From Anaerolineaceae bacterium (GTDB taxonomy: Bacteria; Chloroflexota; Anaerolineae; Anaerolineales; UBA11657), in assembly GCA_003569365.1 (NCBI GenBank), contig BGOS01000027.1, positions 62,001 to 126,000 of the forward strand: a stretch of DNA of 64,000 bases. Reading direction: 5' to 3'. This document shows positions 21,000 through 30,100 of the stretch, in pieces; the stretch's first letter is position 1; each line of letters begins with the position of its first letter. The notes beneath the pieces are model-generated. The model was not told the origin of the DNA and made no database searches. It saw nothing but the letters and a program-made list of their open reading frames with translations. Position numbers and translations under genes: made by a program.

Positions 21000-22883
21000 C
21001 TAGGCTTCGCGATAGTCGCCGTCGATCACGTCGCCATCCGCAGTGTTGGCGGCTGCCGGGCCGGCTGGCGCGCTGCCGGCTGCCTGGTAGGCGACTGCGC
21101 CCAAGCGCTGCACGGCAGCATGCAGCGCACTGGTTGTGCTGCGCAGCGTTTCCAAATCAGAACCAGTCAGCGCAGCGCGGGCCGCAGTAATTTGTGTTTC
21201 CAGCTCTTGGCGCAGCTGCGGGTCAAGCTTGTCTCCCAACTCGCGCAAAGTTTTGTCCGCAGCATATACCGCATTGTCGGCGGCGTTGCAAGCCTCCACC
21301 AGCGCTTTGCGCTTGCGGTCTTCCACCGCGTATTTGTCCGCGTCCTGCACCAGCTGCTCAATCTCAACATCTGTCAGGCCGGAGGACGCCTGAACGGTTA
21401 CTTGCTGCCGGTTGCCGGTGGCATTGTCTTGCGCAGACACATTCAGGATGCCGTCTGCGTCAATGTCAAAGGTTACTTCCACTTGCGGCACGCCACGCGG
21501 TGCGGGAGGTATGCCATCAAGGATGAACTTGCTCAGGCTCTTGTTGTCGGACGCCATCGGGCGCTCACCCTGCACCACATTAATTTCCACCGAGCGCTGC
21601 ATGTCCGAAGCCGTGGAGAAGCGCTGGCTCTTTTGCGTGGGGATGGTGGTGTTGCGCTCGATGAGCGCGGTGGCCACACCGCCCAGCGTTTCGATGCTTA
21701 GCGTCAGTGGTGTTACATCCAGCAGCAGCACGTCTTTCACATCGCCGCCCAGCACACCGGCTTGGATGGCAGCGCCAATGGCGACAACCTCGTCCGGGTT
21801 GACGCCCTTGTGCGGTTCGCGGCCGAAAAATTTGCGCACTGCCTCCTGCACAGCAGGCATGCGCGTCATGCCGCCCACGAGCACCACTTCATGAATTCCA
21901 GTGGGCGTCACGCCCGCATCCTCAAGCGCGCGGCGCACCGGCGCCATCGAGCGCTCCACCAAATCGGCGGTCAGCTGTTCCAGTTTGCTGCGCGTTAGCG
22001 TGCTCGCCAGATGCTTGGGTCCGGCAGCATCAGCCGTGATGAACGGCAGGTTGATCTCAGTTTGCATTACCGTGCTCAATTCAATCTTGGCCTTCTCGGC
22101 AGCTTCTTTTAATCGCTGCAGTGCCTGCCGGTCTTCGCGCAGGTTGATGCCCTGATCGGTGCTGAACTCGCCCACCAGCCAGTCGATGATGCGCTGGTCA
22201 AAATCGTCACCGCCCAGATACGTGTCGCCGTTTGTGGCGCGTACTTGAAACAGGCCTTCGCCCACATCTAATATTGAAATATCAAAGGTGCCGCCGCCGA
22301 GATCGAAGACCGCAATGGTCTGGTCTGTTTTGCGGTCGAGGCCGTAAGCCAGTGCGGAAGCAGTCGGCTCGTTGATGATGCGCAGCACTTCAAGCCCGGC
22401 AATGCGGCCGGCATCTTTGGTCGCCTGGCGCTGCCCGTCGTTGAAATATGCCGGCACAGTAATCACTGCCTGGGTAACCGCCTGGCCCAGATAGGCTTCG
22501 GCGTCAGCCTTCAGCTTGCTCAAAATCATCGCAGAGATTTCCTGCGGAGAGTAATCCTTGCCGCCAAGGCGCACGCGCACGTCGTTGTTGGGGGCAGCGC
22601 TGGCTTCATAGGCCACGCTCTTGAGCGCCTGTTCCACCAGCGGGTCGGAGAACTTGCGGCCCATAAAGCGCTTTATGGAATAGACGGTGTTGGCTGGGTT
22701 TGTGATTGCCTGGCGGCGTGCCACCTGGCCAATCAGGCGCTCGTTGGATTTGGTGTTAACCGCCACAACCGATGGCACCAGGCGCGCCCCTTCGGCGCTG
22801 GCAATGACGGTGGGCTCGCCGCCTTCCATCACCGCCACAACGGAGTTGGTTGTGCCAAGGTCAATACCGATTATTTTTGCCAT
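21000..22883 (-). CDS. dnaK: Chaperone protein DnaK (Hsp70)
   Basis: A 627-residue Hsp70 of typical length. It starts [22 protein letters not shown]; phosphate-binding loops [14 protein letters not shown] and [13 protein letters not shown] are present; the substrate-binding domain begins at [16 protein letters not shown]. The C terminus ends in an acidic [12 protein letters not shown] that resembles the usual DVIDAE tail. An AGGA ribosome site precedes the ATG. It lies 24 bp after grpE and 32 bp before dnaJ. Confidence 0.98.
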   Translation of the reverse strand: MAKIIGIDLGTTNSVVAVMEGGEPTVIASAEGARLVPSVVAVNTKSNERLIGQVARRQAITNPANTVYSIKRFMGRKFSDPLVEQALKSVAYEASAAPNNDVRVRLGGKDYSPQEISAMILSKLKADAEAYLGQAVTQAVITVPAYFNDGQRQATKDAGRIAGLEVLRIINEPTASALAYGLDRKTDQTIAVFDLGGGTFDISILDVGEGLFQVRATNGDTYLGGDDFDQRIIDWLVGEFSTDQGINLREDRQALQRLKEAAEKAKIELSTVMQTEINLPFITADAAGPKHLASTLTRSKLEQLTADLVERSMAPVRRALEDAGVTPTGIHEVVLVGGMTRMPAVQEAVRKFFGREPHKGVNPDEVVAIGAAIQAGVLGGDVKDVLLLDVTPLTLSIETLGGVATALIERNTTIPTQKSQRFSTASDMQRSVEINVVQGERPMASDNKSLSKFILDGIPPAPRGVPQVEVTFDIDADGILNVSAQDNATGNRQQVTVQASSGLTDVEIEQLVQDADKYAVEDRKRKALVEACNAADNAVYAADKTLRELGDKLDPQLRQELETQITAARAALTGSDLETLRSTTSALHAAVQRLGAVAYQAAGSAPAGPAAANTADGDVIDGDYREA

Positions 22884-22907
22884 GATTGTGAATCCTGTGC
22901 GGGTGCG

Positions 22908-23447
22908 TTACTTGGCCACGCGCACCTGCGCCGGCCGCAGTATGCGCTCGCCCAGCTGGTAGCCATGGCGCACAACTGCAATGATTGTGCCCGCCGCAAA
23001 TTCTTTGCTGTCTTCCTGCACAATGGCTTCATGCACGGCCGGATCAAATTGCTGGCCGGGTTCGGCTCCCACAAGCTTGATGTCTTCGGCCTCGATTGCT
23101 GCGCGAAACTTGCGCTGCACCAGGCTGACGCCCGCCTGCCACGCGCTGCTGTCGCTCTTGCCGTTGAGCGAGCCAAGCGCCAGCTCCAAGTCATCCAGCA
23201 CCGGAATGACGCGGCTGAGCGCACTGCCGGCTGCGTACTGGCGCGCCTGCTGCAGCTCGCGTTCCATGCGGCGCTTGTAGTTTTGGAACTCTGCCAGCGC
23301 ACGCATTTTGCCATCCCAGTTTTCTGCAGCCTGTGCCTTGGCAGCGGCCAGCTGCTCTTCGAGAGTGGGCTCGGCTGTGCCTTGTGTTTCTTCGGCCTCG
23401 GCCGGTGCTTCCGTGCCGGCAGCCACCCCAATGTTTGAGTCGCTCAC
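22908..23447 (-). CDS. grpE: Nucleotide exchange factor GrpE
   Basis: About 179 residues from GTG 23447, favoured because CGGAGAA lies 6-7 nt upstream, right after the hrcA stop. An in-frame ATG at 23468 would give 186 residues and overlap hrcA by 8 bp. The N-terminal 50 residues are Ala/Glu-rich and likely helical; the core has NYKRRMERE, VIPVLDDLELAL and the C-terminal GYQLGERILRPAQVRVAK, diagnostic of GrpE. It exchanges ADP on DnaK. Second gene of the CIRCE-controlled operon. Confidence 0.95.
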   Translation of the reverse strand: MSDSNIGVAAGTEAPAEAEETQGTAEPTLEEQLAAAKAQAAENWDGKMRALAEFQNYKRRMERELQQARQYAAGSALSRVIPVLDDLELALGSLNGKSDSSAWQAGVSLVQRKFRAAIEAEDIKLVGAEPGQQFDPAVHEAIVQEDSKEFAAGTIIAVVRHGYQLGERILRPAQVRVAK

Positions 23448-23460
23448 AGACTGTTCTCCG

Positions 23461-24498
23461 TCAAGCATAGTTTTCCACCACCAGATTGGTCATAAGTTCG
23501 GCCACAAAACGCACCGTGCCAATTGCACGATCGTAGGCCATATGCGTGGGCCCGAAAACACCGACTGTGCCGGTGGCCACATCATCCGCGCCGTAGCGGG
23601 CCAGCACCATGGAGCATGCGCGCAGTTCTTCCCATTTGCCCTCGCCGGCAATCACCACTTGCACGCCACCCACTTGCGGGCCGAGCGCCTGCGCTAAAAA
23701 GTCTTCGAGAAAGTCGCGCTGTTCGAGTACCTGCATGGCGTTGCGCACCGGCGTGGACTGGGCCGGATCGTTGTCAGCCAGCAGAGTTTGGAAGCCGTCC
23801 AGATATATTTCTCCAGACGCGAAGGCATCGTCACTGTGCATCACGCCAACCACCAGTTGCAGCACTTGAATTTGAACATCAGACATTTCCCACGGTCCGG
23901 ATTCAATTTCCTGCGCCACCATGCCCTGGCAGGCTTGTGTGACTTTTGTGGCTACTGCAGATAGTTCAGTTTGCGCCAGCTCGCGGTCAAAGCTCACAAT
24001 TTGCTGGTGCACCTGGCCGCTTTGCAGCACCAGCACCATCAATACCTGCCGTTCGCGGGTTGCAATCAGCTCCAGATGTTTGAAGCGTGCGTGGCCGCTG
24101 TGCAGCGCAGTCACCAGCGCCGCGGATTGTGTGTGGCGCGCCAGCACGGAAGCTGCCAGCCGGCTCCACTGCCCAACATCGGCCCGCGCCTGATAGAACT
24201 GGTGGCTGATGAGCCGTTGCTCGGGGGCCGGCAGCGTGTCGTCCTGCACCAGCCGCTGCACAAAATAGCGGTAGCCGCCATCGCTGGGCACCCGCCCGGC
24301 AGAGGTGTGCGGTTGATAGAGCAGGCCGGCGTCCCCAAGCGCAACCATTTCGCTGCGCACCGTAGCCGGGCTCAGGCTCAAGTCGTATTTTTCCACCAGA
24401 GCTTTTGAACTGATGCCGCCGGAACGGGGCAGCTGCATGTACTCGCGCACAATCAGGCTGAGAATTAATTCTTGGCGGGCGGAAAGCGTGGAACTCAT
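23461..24498 (-). CDS. hrcA: Heat-inducible transcription repressor HrcA
   Basis: About 345 residues from ATG 24498, chosen because GCGGAGA lies just upstream and the sequence MSSTLSARQELIL is the normal HrcA start. The N-terminal winged helix (residues 5-75) contains SSKALVEKYDLSLSPATVRSEM and HTSAGRVPSDGGYRYFVQRL, both signature regions. The C-terminal GAF-like dimerisation half ends in GVFGPTHMAYDRAIGTVRFV. It represses its own operon by binding CIRCE, found 17 nt upstream of its start. Confidence 0.96.
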   Translation of the reverse strand: MSSTLSARQELILSLIVREYMQLPRSGGISSKALVEKYDLSLSPATVRSEMVALGDAGLLYQPHTSAGRVPSDGGYRYFVQRLVQDDTLPAPEQRLISHQFYQARADVGQWSRLAASVLARHTQSAALVTALHSGHARFKHLELIATRERQVLMVLVLQSGQVHQQIVSFDRELAQTELSAVATKVTQACQGMVAQEIESGPWEMSDVQIQVLQLVVGVMHSDDAFASGEIYLDGFQTLLADNDPAQSTPVRNAMQVLEQRDFLEDFLAQALGPQVGGVQVVIAGEGKWEELRACSMVLARYGADDVATGTVGVFGPTHMAYDRAIGTVRFVAELMTNLVVENYA

Positions 24499-24514
24499 AA
24501 ATCTCCGCAAAATA

Positions 24515-24541
24515 TTGGCACTGTACGGTGGGGAGTGCCAA
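24515..24541 (-). promoter_or_regulatory. CIRCE operator
   Basis: The inverted repeat TTGGCACTG - 9 nt - GAGTGCCAA fits the CIRCE consensus TTAGCACTC-N9-GAGTGCTAA, with eight of nine arm bases paired. It lies between the predicted promoter and the hrcA start, starting about +7, where bound HrcA would block transcription of hrcA-grpE-dnaK-dnaJ-prmA. Confidence 0.9.
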
Positions 24542-24554
24542 CGATTGCCCGAAG

Positions 24555-24583
24555 ATGTTACCACTCGGCGGGAGGCGGGTCAA
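24555..24583 (-). promoter_or_regulatory. Promoter of the hrcA operon
   Basis: On the minus strand TTGACC (24583-24578) and TAACAT (24560-24555) are spaced by exactly 17 nt. The predicted start near 24548 lies just before the CIRCE element, giving a leader of about 50 nt. Confidence 0.75.
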
Positions 24584-24629
24584 GAAAACGAAGTGCGATC
24601 GGATGAAACTGGTTGAAAATTGTGTGCGC

Positions 24630-24635
24630 TATACT
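24630..24635 (+). promoter_or_regulatory. Predicted -10 for the mutase B12-binding subunit
   Basis: TATACT lies 12 nt before the ATG at 24648; with +1 near 24642 the leader would be about 6 nt, too short for a ribosome site. No good -35 is seen at 17 nt. It faces away from the hrcA promoter. Confidence 0.4.
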
Positions 24636-24647
24636 TGCGCGAGTCAC

Positions 24648-25061
24648 ATGTCGCGCAGCCAACTTCGGGTGCTAATTGCCAAGCCGGGCCTCGACGGCCA
24701 CGACCGCGGGGCAAAAGTGATAGCGCGCGCTTTGCGTGACGCCGGCATGGAAGTGATCTACACCGGCCTGCGCCAAACGCCAGACATGATTGTGGAAGCG
24801 GCGCTGCAAGAAGATGTGGACGCAGTGGGGCTGTCCGTGCTGTCGGGCGCACACAATGTACTGGTGCCGGCGGTGCTGCAGGCACTGCAAGCGCGCGGGC
24901 TGGGCGATGTGCCTGTGTTTGTTGGCGGCATTATTCCTGAAGACGATGCGGCAGCGCTGCGGGCCCAAGGTGTAAGCGCAGTGTTTGGCCCGGGTACCAG
25001 CACCAGCGAAATCATTCGCGTGATGGAAAGCGTGGTGGCTGACCGGCCGCCAGTCAACTGA
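24648..25061 (+). CDS. Cobalamin-binding subunit of methylmalonyl-CoA-mutase-type enzyme
   Basis: A 137-residue single-domain protein from ATG 24648; the frame is open further upstream but the homologous region begins [15 protein letters not shown]. That motif contains the cobalamin-ligating His18 in the D-x-H-x-x-G signature. GLSVLSGAH and VGGIIPEDD complete the B12 Rossmann domain. In many Chloroflexota, archaea and actinobacteria the mutase is split, with this domain as the small subunit and a separate catalytic TIM barrel. The catalytic subunit is not in this window. The meaB chaperone gene follows after 88 bp. Confidence 0.9.
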   Translation: MSRSQLRVLIAKPGLDGHDRGAKVIARALRDAGMEVIYTGLRQTPDMIVEAALQEDVDAVGLSVLSGAHNVLVPAVLQALQARGLGDVPVFVGGIIPEDDAAALRAQGVSAVFGPGTSTSEIIRVMESVVADRPPVN

Positions 25062-25149
25062 GCTTGGCGCAAGCGGACAGAGCGGGCTGCCCGCAAGCGG
25101 CTCAACAGCCTGGTGGCACCAGCGCCCGCGCAAATATTTCCCCAAACCC

Positions 25150-26091
25150 ATGACACTGGCAGACGATGTGCTGGCTGGTGACCGGCGTGCACTGGCGCGC
25201 GTGCTAACGCTGGTGGAGCGCGCTGCCCCGGAGGCGCGCGAAATATTAGCCGCGCTTTACAGCGCCACCGGTCGCGCGCATTTGGTGGGCATCACAGGTG
25301 CCCCCGGCGCCGGCAAGTCCACGCTCATCAATGCGCTTGCTGCGCAGCTGCGTGCTAGCGGGGACACAGTGGCCGTGCTGGCAATTGACCCAAGCTCTGT
25401 GTTTTCGCGCGGTGCCGTATTGGGTGATCGCATCCGCATGCAGGACCTGGTGCATGACGCGGGCGCTTTTGTGCGCAGCATGGCCAGCCGCGGCGCGGTG
25501 GGCGGCGTGGCGCGTGCCAGTGCAGCTGCCATCGATGTGCTGGATGCGGCCGGGTTTGACCGAGTGCTGATTGAAACCGTGGGTGTGGGCCAGTCTGAGC
25601 TGGACATCGCTGCTTTGGTGCACACAGTGGTGCTGGTGGAGGCGCCCGGGCTGGGCGACGAAGTTCAGGCGATCAAAGCGGGGGTGTTGGAGATTGCGGA
25701 CATTGTGGTGCTCAACAAAGGCGACCTGCCGCACGCGGATATTGCGCTGCGCACATTGACGCTGGCGCTCTCTCTGGCACAGCCCGCTGCGGGTGCCGCT
25801 GCGTGGCAGCCCCGCTTGCAGCGCACCGATGCGCTCAGCAAGCACGGGATTGAAGGCTTGCGCGCAGCGCTGGATGCGCACCGCACGCATGCGCGCGAAG
25901 GCACGCGCTGGGCGGAGCAGCAAGCTGTGCGGGCCAAAGCCGCCCTCGTCAGCGAACTGCGCGAGCAGTTGTATACTTCATTTATGGAGCAGCTGCCGCC
26001 GGCGCAACTGGCCGAGATTGTTGCGGCAATCGCCGCCCGCACCCGGGATCCCTACTCTACTGCCCGGCATTTGCTCGCCGCCCACAGTTAG
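25150..26091 (+). CDS. meaB: MeaB/ArgK family GTPase (mutase chaperone)
   Basis: A 313-residue SIMIBI-class GTPase. Walker A GAPGAGKS is at residues 50-57; IDPSSVFSRGAVLGDRIRM and FDRVLIETVGVGQSELDI are characteristic of the MeaB/ArgK/YgfD family, and LNKGD replaces NKxD as guanine-specificity motif. The protein protects and reactivates B12-dependent methylmalonyl-CoA mutase. Adjacent to the B12-binding mutase subunit, which strongly supports that role over the old name lysine/arginine transport kinase. The C-terminal helical dimerisation arm is present. Confidence 0.93.
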   Translation: MTLADDVLAGDRRALARVLTLVERAAPEAREILAALYSATGRAHLVGITGAPGAGKSTLINALAAQLRASGDTVAVLAIDPSSVFSRGAVLGDRIRMQDLVHDAGAFVRSMASRGAVGGVARASAAAIDVLDAAGFDRVLIETVGVGQSELDIAALVHTVVLVEAPGLGDEVQAIKAGVLEIADIVVLNKGDLPHADIALRTLTLALSLAQPAAGAAAWQPRLQRTDALSKHGIEGLRAALDAHRTHAREGTRWAEQQAVRAKAALVSELREQLYTSFMEQLPPAQLAEIVAAIAARTRDPYSTARHLLAAHS

Positions 26092-26102
26092 GCTTTTCCA
26101 AC

Positions 26103-27083
26103 ATGCCCGTCATCCGCAACCGCAACCCGCGAATTTACGGAGAGATTGTGCTCTACGCTGGTTCGGCTTGCCCGGAAATGGCGCAGGAGGTTTCTGACAT
26201 TCTTGGCGTCCCGCTCAGTGGCCGCGACCTTGTGCGTTTCCCGAACTCCAATATTTTTTGCCGGCTGCATTCCAGTGCGCGCGGGCAGGATGTTTATGTA
26301 ATCCAAACCACGGCGCCGCCCGTGAACGACAACTTAATGGAACTGCTGATCATGCTGCAAACGCTGCGGCTTGACTCGGTTGGGCGGCTGACGGCGGTGG
26401 TGCCGTACTTGTGTTATGCACGCTCGGACAAGAAGGACCAGCCGCGTGTACCCATCACAGCGCGGCTGGTGGCAGACATGATAGAAGTGGCGGGCGCGAT
26501 GCGCTACATGACGATGGACTTGCATGCGGGCCAGATCCAGGGCTTTTTCTCGATTGCCGGCGACACGCTGACTGCTTTCCACCTGCTCAGTGACTACTTC
26601 AAAGAGCGCAGCCGCAGTATGCATCAACCCGTTATTTTGACGGCTGATCTGGGCTTTGCCAAGAAGGCGCGCAACTTTGCCGCCAAGCTAAACATACCGA
26701 TGGCTTTCATTGAAAAGCGGCGGGCGGGAAACGACTCGTCCGCAGAGGCGCTCACCATCGTCGGTGATGTGAACGACCGCGATGTGATCATTGTGGATGA
26801 TGAGTGCGACACCGCTGGCTCTGTTACCCAGGCGTGCCGCATTGCGCGCGAGAACGGTGCGCGCGACATTTACCTTTCGTTTGTGCATGCGGTGCTTTCG
26901 GGGCCGGCGGTGGAGCGCTTGCGCGATGCAAACTTTCGCGAGATTGTAACCACCAACACGATTCCCGTACCGCTGGAAAAACGCCTGCCAAACATGAACG
27001 TGCTCTCCGTGGCGCCAATGCTGGCCGAGGTAATCCTGCGCGCGCACGAGGGGCGCAGCGTGGGCGAGCTGTTCAACGAGTAG
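26103..27083 (+). CDS. prs: Ribose-phosphate pyrophosphokinase
   Basis: A 326-residue PRPP synthetase. It shows the N-terminal SGSACPEMAQEVSDILGVPL-like region (beginning YAGSACPEM), the flexible-loop RSDKKDQPRVPITARLVAD, DLHAGQIQGFF, and the PRPP-binding loop VIIVDDECDTAGS. The usual loop is DDMIDTAGT, so this is a divergent but intact version. It makes PRPP for nucleotide and amino-acid synthesis. It lies 11 bp after meaB. Confidence 0.93.
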   Translation: MPVIRNRNPRIYGEIVLYAGSACPEMAQEVSDILGVPLSGRDLVRFPNSNIFCRLHSSARGQDVYVIQTTAPPVNDNLMELLIMLQTLRLDSVGRLTAVVPYLCYARSDKKDQPRVPITARLVADMIEVAGAMRYMTMDLHAGQIQGFFSIAGDTLTAFHLLSDYFKERSRSMHQPVILTADLGFAKKARNFAAKLNIPMAFIEKRRAGNDSSAEALTIVGDVNDRDVIIVDDECDTAGSVTQACRIARENGARDIYLSFVHAVLSGPAVERLRDANFREIVTTNTIPVPLEKRLPNMNVLSVAPMLAEVILRAHEGRSVGELFNE

Positions 27084-27133
27084 TTGGCCCGCGTGGCCGG
27101 CCCCGCGCACGCGCCTGCCGCGTGTTTGTTGGG

Positions 27134-27139
27134 TAACAT
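27134..27139 (+). promoter_or_regulatory. Predicted -10 for leaderless secA
   Basis: TAACAT ends 7 nt before the A of the secA ATG at 27146, so the predicted transcription start coincides with the start codon. No Shine-Dalgarno sequence is present. Confidence 0.4.
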
Positions 27140-27145
27140 CAGTAA

Positions 27146-30100
27146 ATGTTTAAGCGCATTATTACGGCTCTTGGCGGCAATCCCACTGCCCGCGATGTAA
27201 AGCGTTATGAGGAGATTGCCGCCCTGATTGATGCGCGCGAAGCGCATTTTCAGAAGCAGAGTGACGCCGGGCTGCAGGCACAGACCGGAGCTTTCCGGCA
27301 GCAGTTAGCGGCTGCCAGTGCGGCGGGTGGCACACTCGCAGAGCAGCAGGCGGCTGAAGCCGTGGTGCTCGACGAAATTCTGGTGGATGCGTTTGCCGTG
27401 GTGCGCGAGGCCACGGTGCGCACGCTAGGGCTGCGCCACTACCCCGCGCAGCTGGTGGGCGGGCAGGTGCTGCATGCCGGCCGCATTGCGGAGATGCGCA
27501 CCGGAGAAGGCAAGACACTGGTTGCCACACTGCCGTTGTACCTCAACGCATTGACCGGGCGCGGCGTGCATCTTGTCACCGTCAACGATTATCTTGCGCG
27601 GCGCGATGCGCGCTGGATGGGCCCGGTGTTTCACTTTCTGGGTTTGCAAGTGGGCATTCTGCAGGATGCGGCGCGCACTGATTACGCGCAGAAGGCGTTC
27701 ATGTACGCGCCCGACCACCCCTCGGCGCAGGAAGACTCCGATCAGATGCTTGTTGTGCCGCGCCGTGATGCTTACAACGCGGACATTATTTACGGCACCA
27801 ACAATGAGTTTGGCTTCGATTACCTGCGCGACAACATCTCCAATTCACTTGCGGAGCGCCGCCAGCGCGCCCACTTCTTTGCCATTGTGGATGAGGTGGA
27901 CAATGTGCTGATTGACAGCGCGCGCACCCCGCTGATTATTTCCGGCCCGGCGCAGGATGACCCGCGCATGTATGAGGAGCTGGCACGGGTGGTGCGCCAG
28001 CTGCGCCCCGAGCACTTTGAAATTGACGAGCGCAACAACAGCATCTCGCTGCAAGATGAGGGGTACGACCGCATTGCGGAGCTGCTGGGCCGCCCGCTGC
28101 GCGACGCGGAGCGGCCGGAGGAAGTGACTCCGGAGCAGGCGCAGCTGCTCTCGCATGCGGAGCAGGCACTGCGCGCCGAGTTTTTGTACAAGCGCAACAA
28201 GGACTATTTGGTGCAGGCCGGCCGGGTGGTGATCGTTGACGACTTCACCGGGCGCGTGATGCCCGGCCGGCGCTGGAGTGACGGGCTGCATCAGGCAGTG
28301 GAAGCCAAGGAAGGCGTAAAGGTGCAGGCCGAGAATGTCACCTACGCCACCATCACGCTGCAAAATTATTTTCGCCTGTACCCCAAGCTGGCCGGCATGT
28401 CCGGCACCGCAGTCACTGAAGCCGAAGAGTTCAACAAAATTTACAAGCTGGATGTGGTGCCAATCCCAACCCATTTGGATTATCGCGCGCGCCATGATCC
28501 GGATCTGATGGAGGTGAACTTTCGCGAGAACGGCGGCAAGTTTTCCTACATTGCGCGCCGCTCGGCGCCGGACAAGCCGCTGCTGCACCGCCGCAAGGAC
28601 TACGACGACCTCGTCTTCCGCACTGAAGAGGCCAAGCTGCGCGCGCTAACGCGCGATGTACTGGCGCGCCACGCTGCCGGGCAGCCGATGTTGATCGGCA
28701 CCACGTCGGTGGAGGCATCCGAGCAGCTCTCGCACCGGCTGCGGGCTGAAGAGTTAAAGAAGGTGGCGCTGGTGTTGCTGCTGCGCGCGCGCTGGTTCAG
28801 CGTCAACAAAAAAGAAGAAGACGGCCGCGCGATAGCAGAGTTGGCGGTATTGCTGCCCGCGCTGGATGAACTCAAGACAGCCGACCTGCGCCCACTGGCG
28901 CGCGAACTGGAATTGCGCCTCAACCCGGTGGATGCAGACAACCTGAAGCAGCTGGCGGACTTGCTGCAACTGGGCGCCGATGACATTGCGCGGCTGGCGA
29001 CCGCGCTTGAGGGCGGCATTGTGCATCAGGTGCTGAACGCCAAGCACCACGATTCTGAATCACAGATCATTGCGCGCGCCGGCGAGCTGGGGGCCGTCAC
29101 CATCGCCACCAACATGGCCGGGCGCGGTGTGGACATCAAGCTGGGCGGTGAAATCCCGGAGCAGACAATTGGCAATGTGAACCGCGTGCTCAAGCGCGCC
29201 GGCGCGCCCGACCCTTCGGGGTTGACCAATCCGGAACGGGCTGATGCACTGCGCGCACTGGACGCCGAACAGCTGGGCATTTATGCCGGCGATGCGCAAT
29301 CGTTTTTGCAGCATCTGGAGGATGAGCACAAGGTGCGCGAGCTGGGCGGGCTGCATGTCATCGGCTCCGAGCGCCACGAGGCGCGGCGCATCGACAATCA
29401 GCTGCGCGGCCGTGCCGGCCGCCAGGGCGACCCCGGCTCGAGTCGTTTTTATCTTTCACTGGGTGATGAACTGATGCGGCGGTTTGGCGGCGCAAACGTG
29501 GCCAGCATTATGGAGCGCCTGCAGATTGATGACGCCATGCCGATCGAGCATGGCATTGTCAACAAAAGCATTGAGCAGGCGCAATCGCGCGTGGAAGGGT
29601 CGAACTTTGATGTGCGCAAGCATTTGCTGGAATATGATGATGTGCTCAACACCCAGCGTTCCAAGTTTTATGATCAGCGCCAGCGCATTTTTACCAAAGA
29701 TGACTTAACAGAAGATGCCGAGGACATGCTCGAGGCGGAAGTGAAGCTGCGCGTACAGGTGGCTGCCGGGGAGCCGCAGGGCTGGTGGCGGCTGCTGGAC
29801 TGGCTGGAAGTTGTGCAACCCGCACTCATCACGCCCGAGGGCGGGATCCTGTTCTCCTTCGCAATTGAGCGCTTGCTGGATACACTGGCGGAGCAGGTAC
29901 CGGCCCTGGGTGAGATCTGGCAGGCGCATGCGGCTGCGGTTGAATCACTGCAAGTGGCGCGCAGCGCGCTGGCGGATCCGGCCGCAGCGCAGCCGGCTGC
30001 GCCCGCGCTGGCAACTTTGCAGCAGCATGCCAGCAATATTATGGAGCACGCGCCCGCATTGCGCGCATGTGTGCTGGCAATGGCGCGCTCGGCTGCCGAG

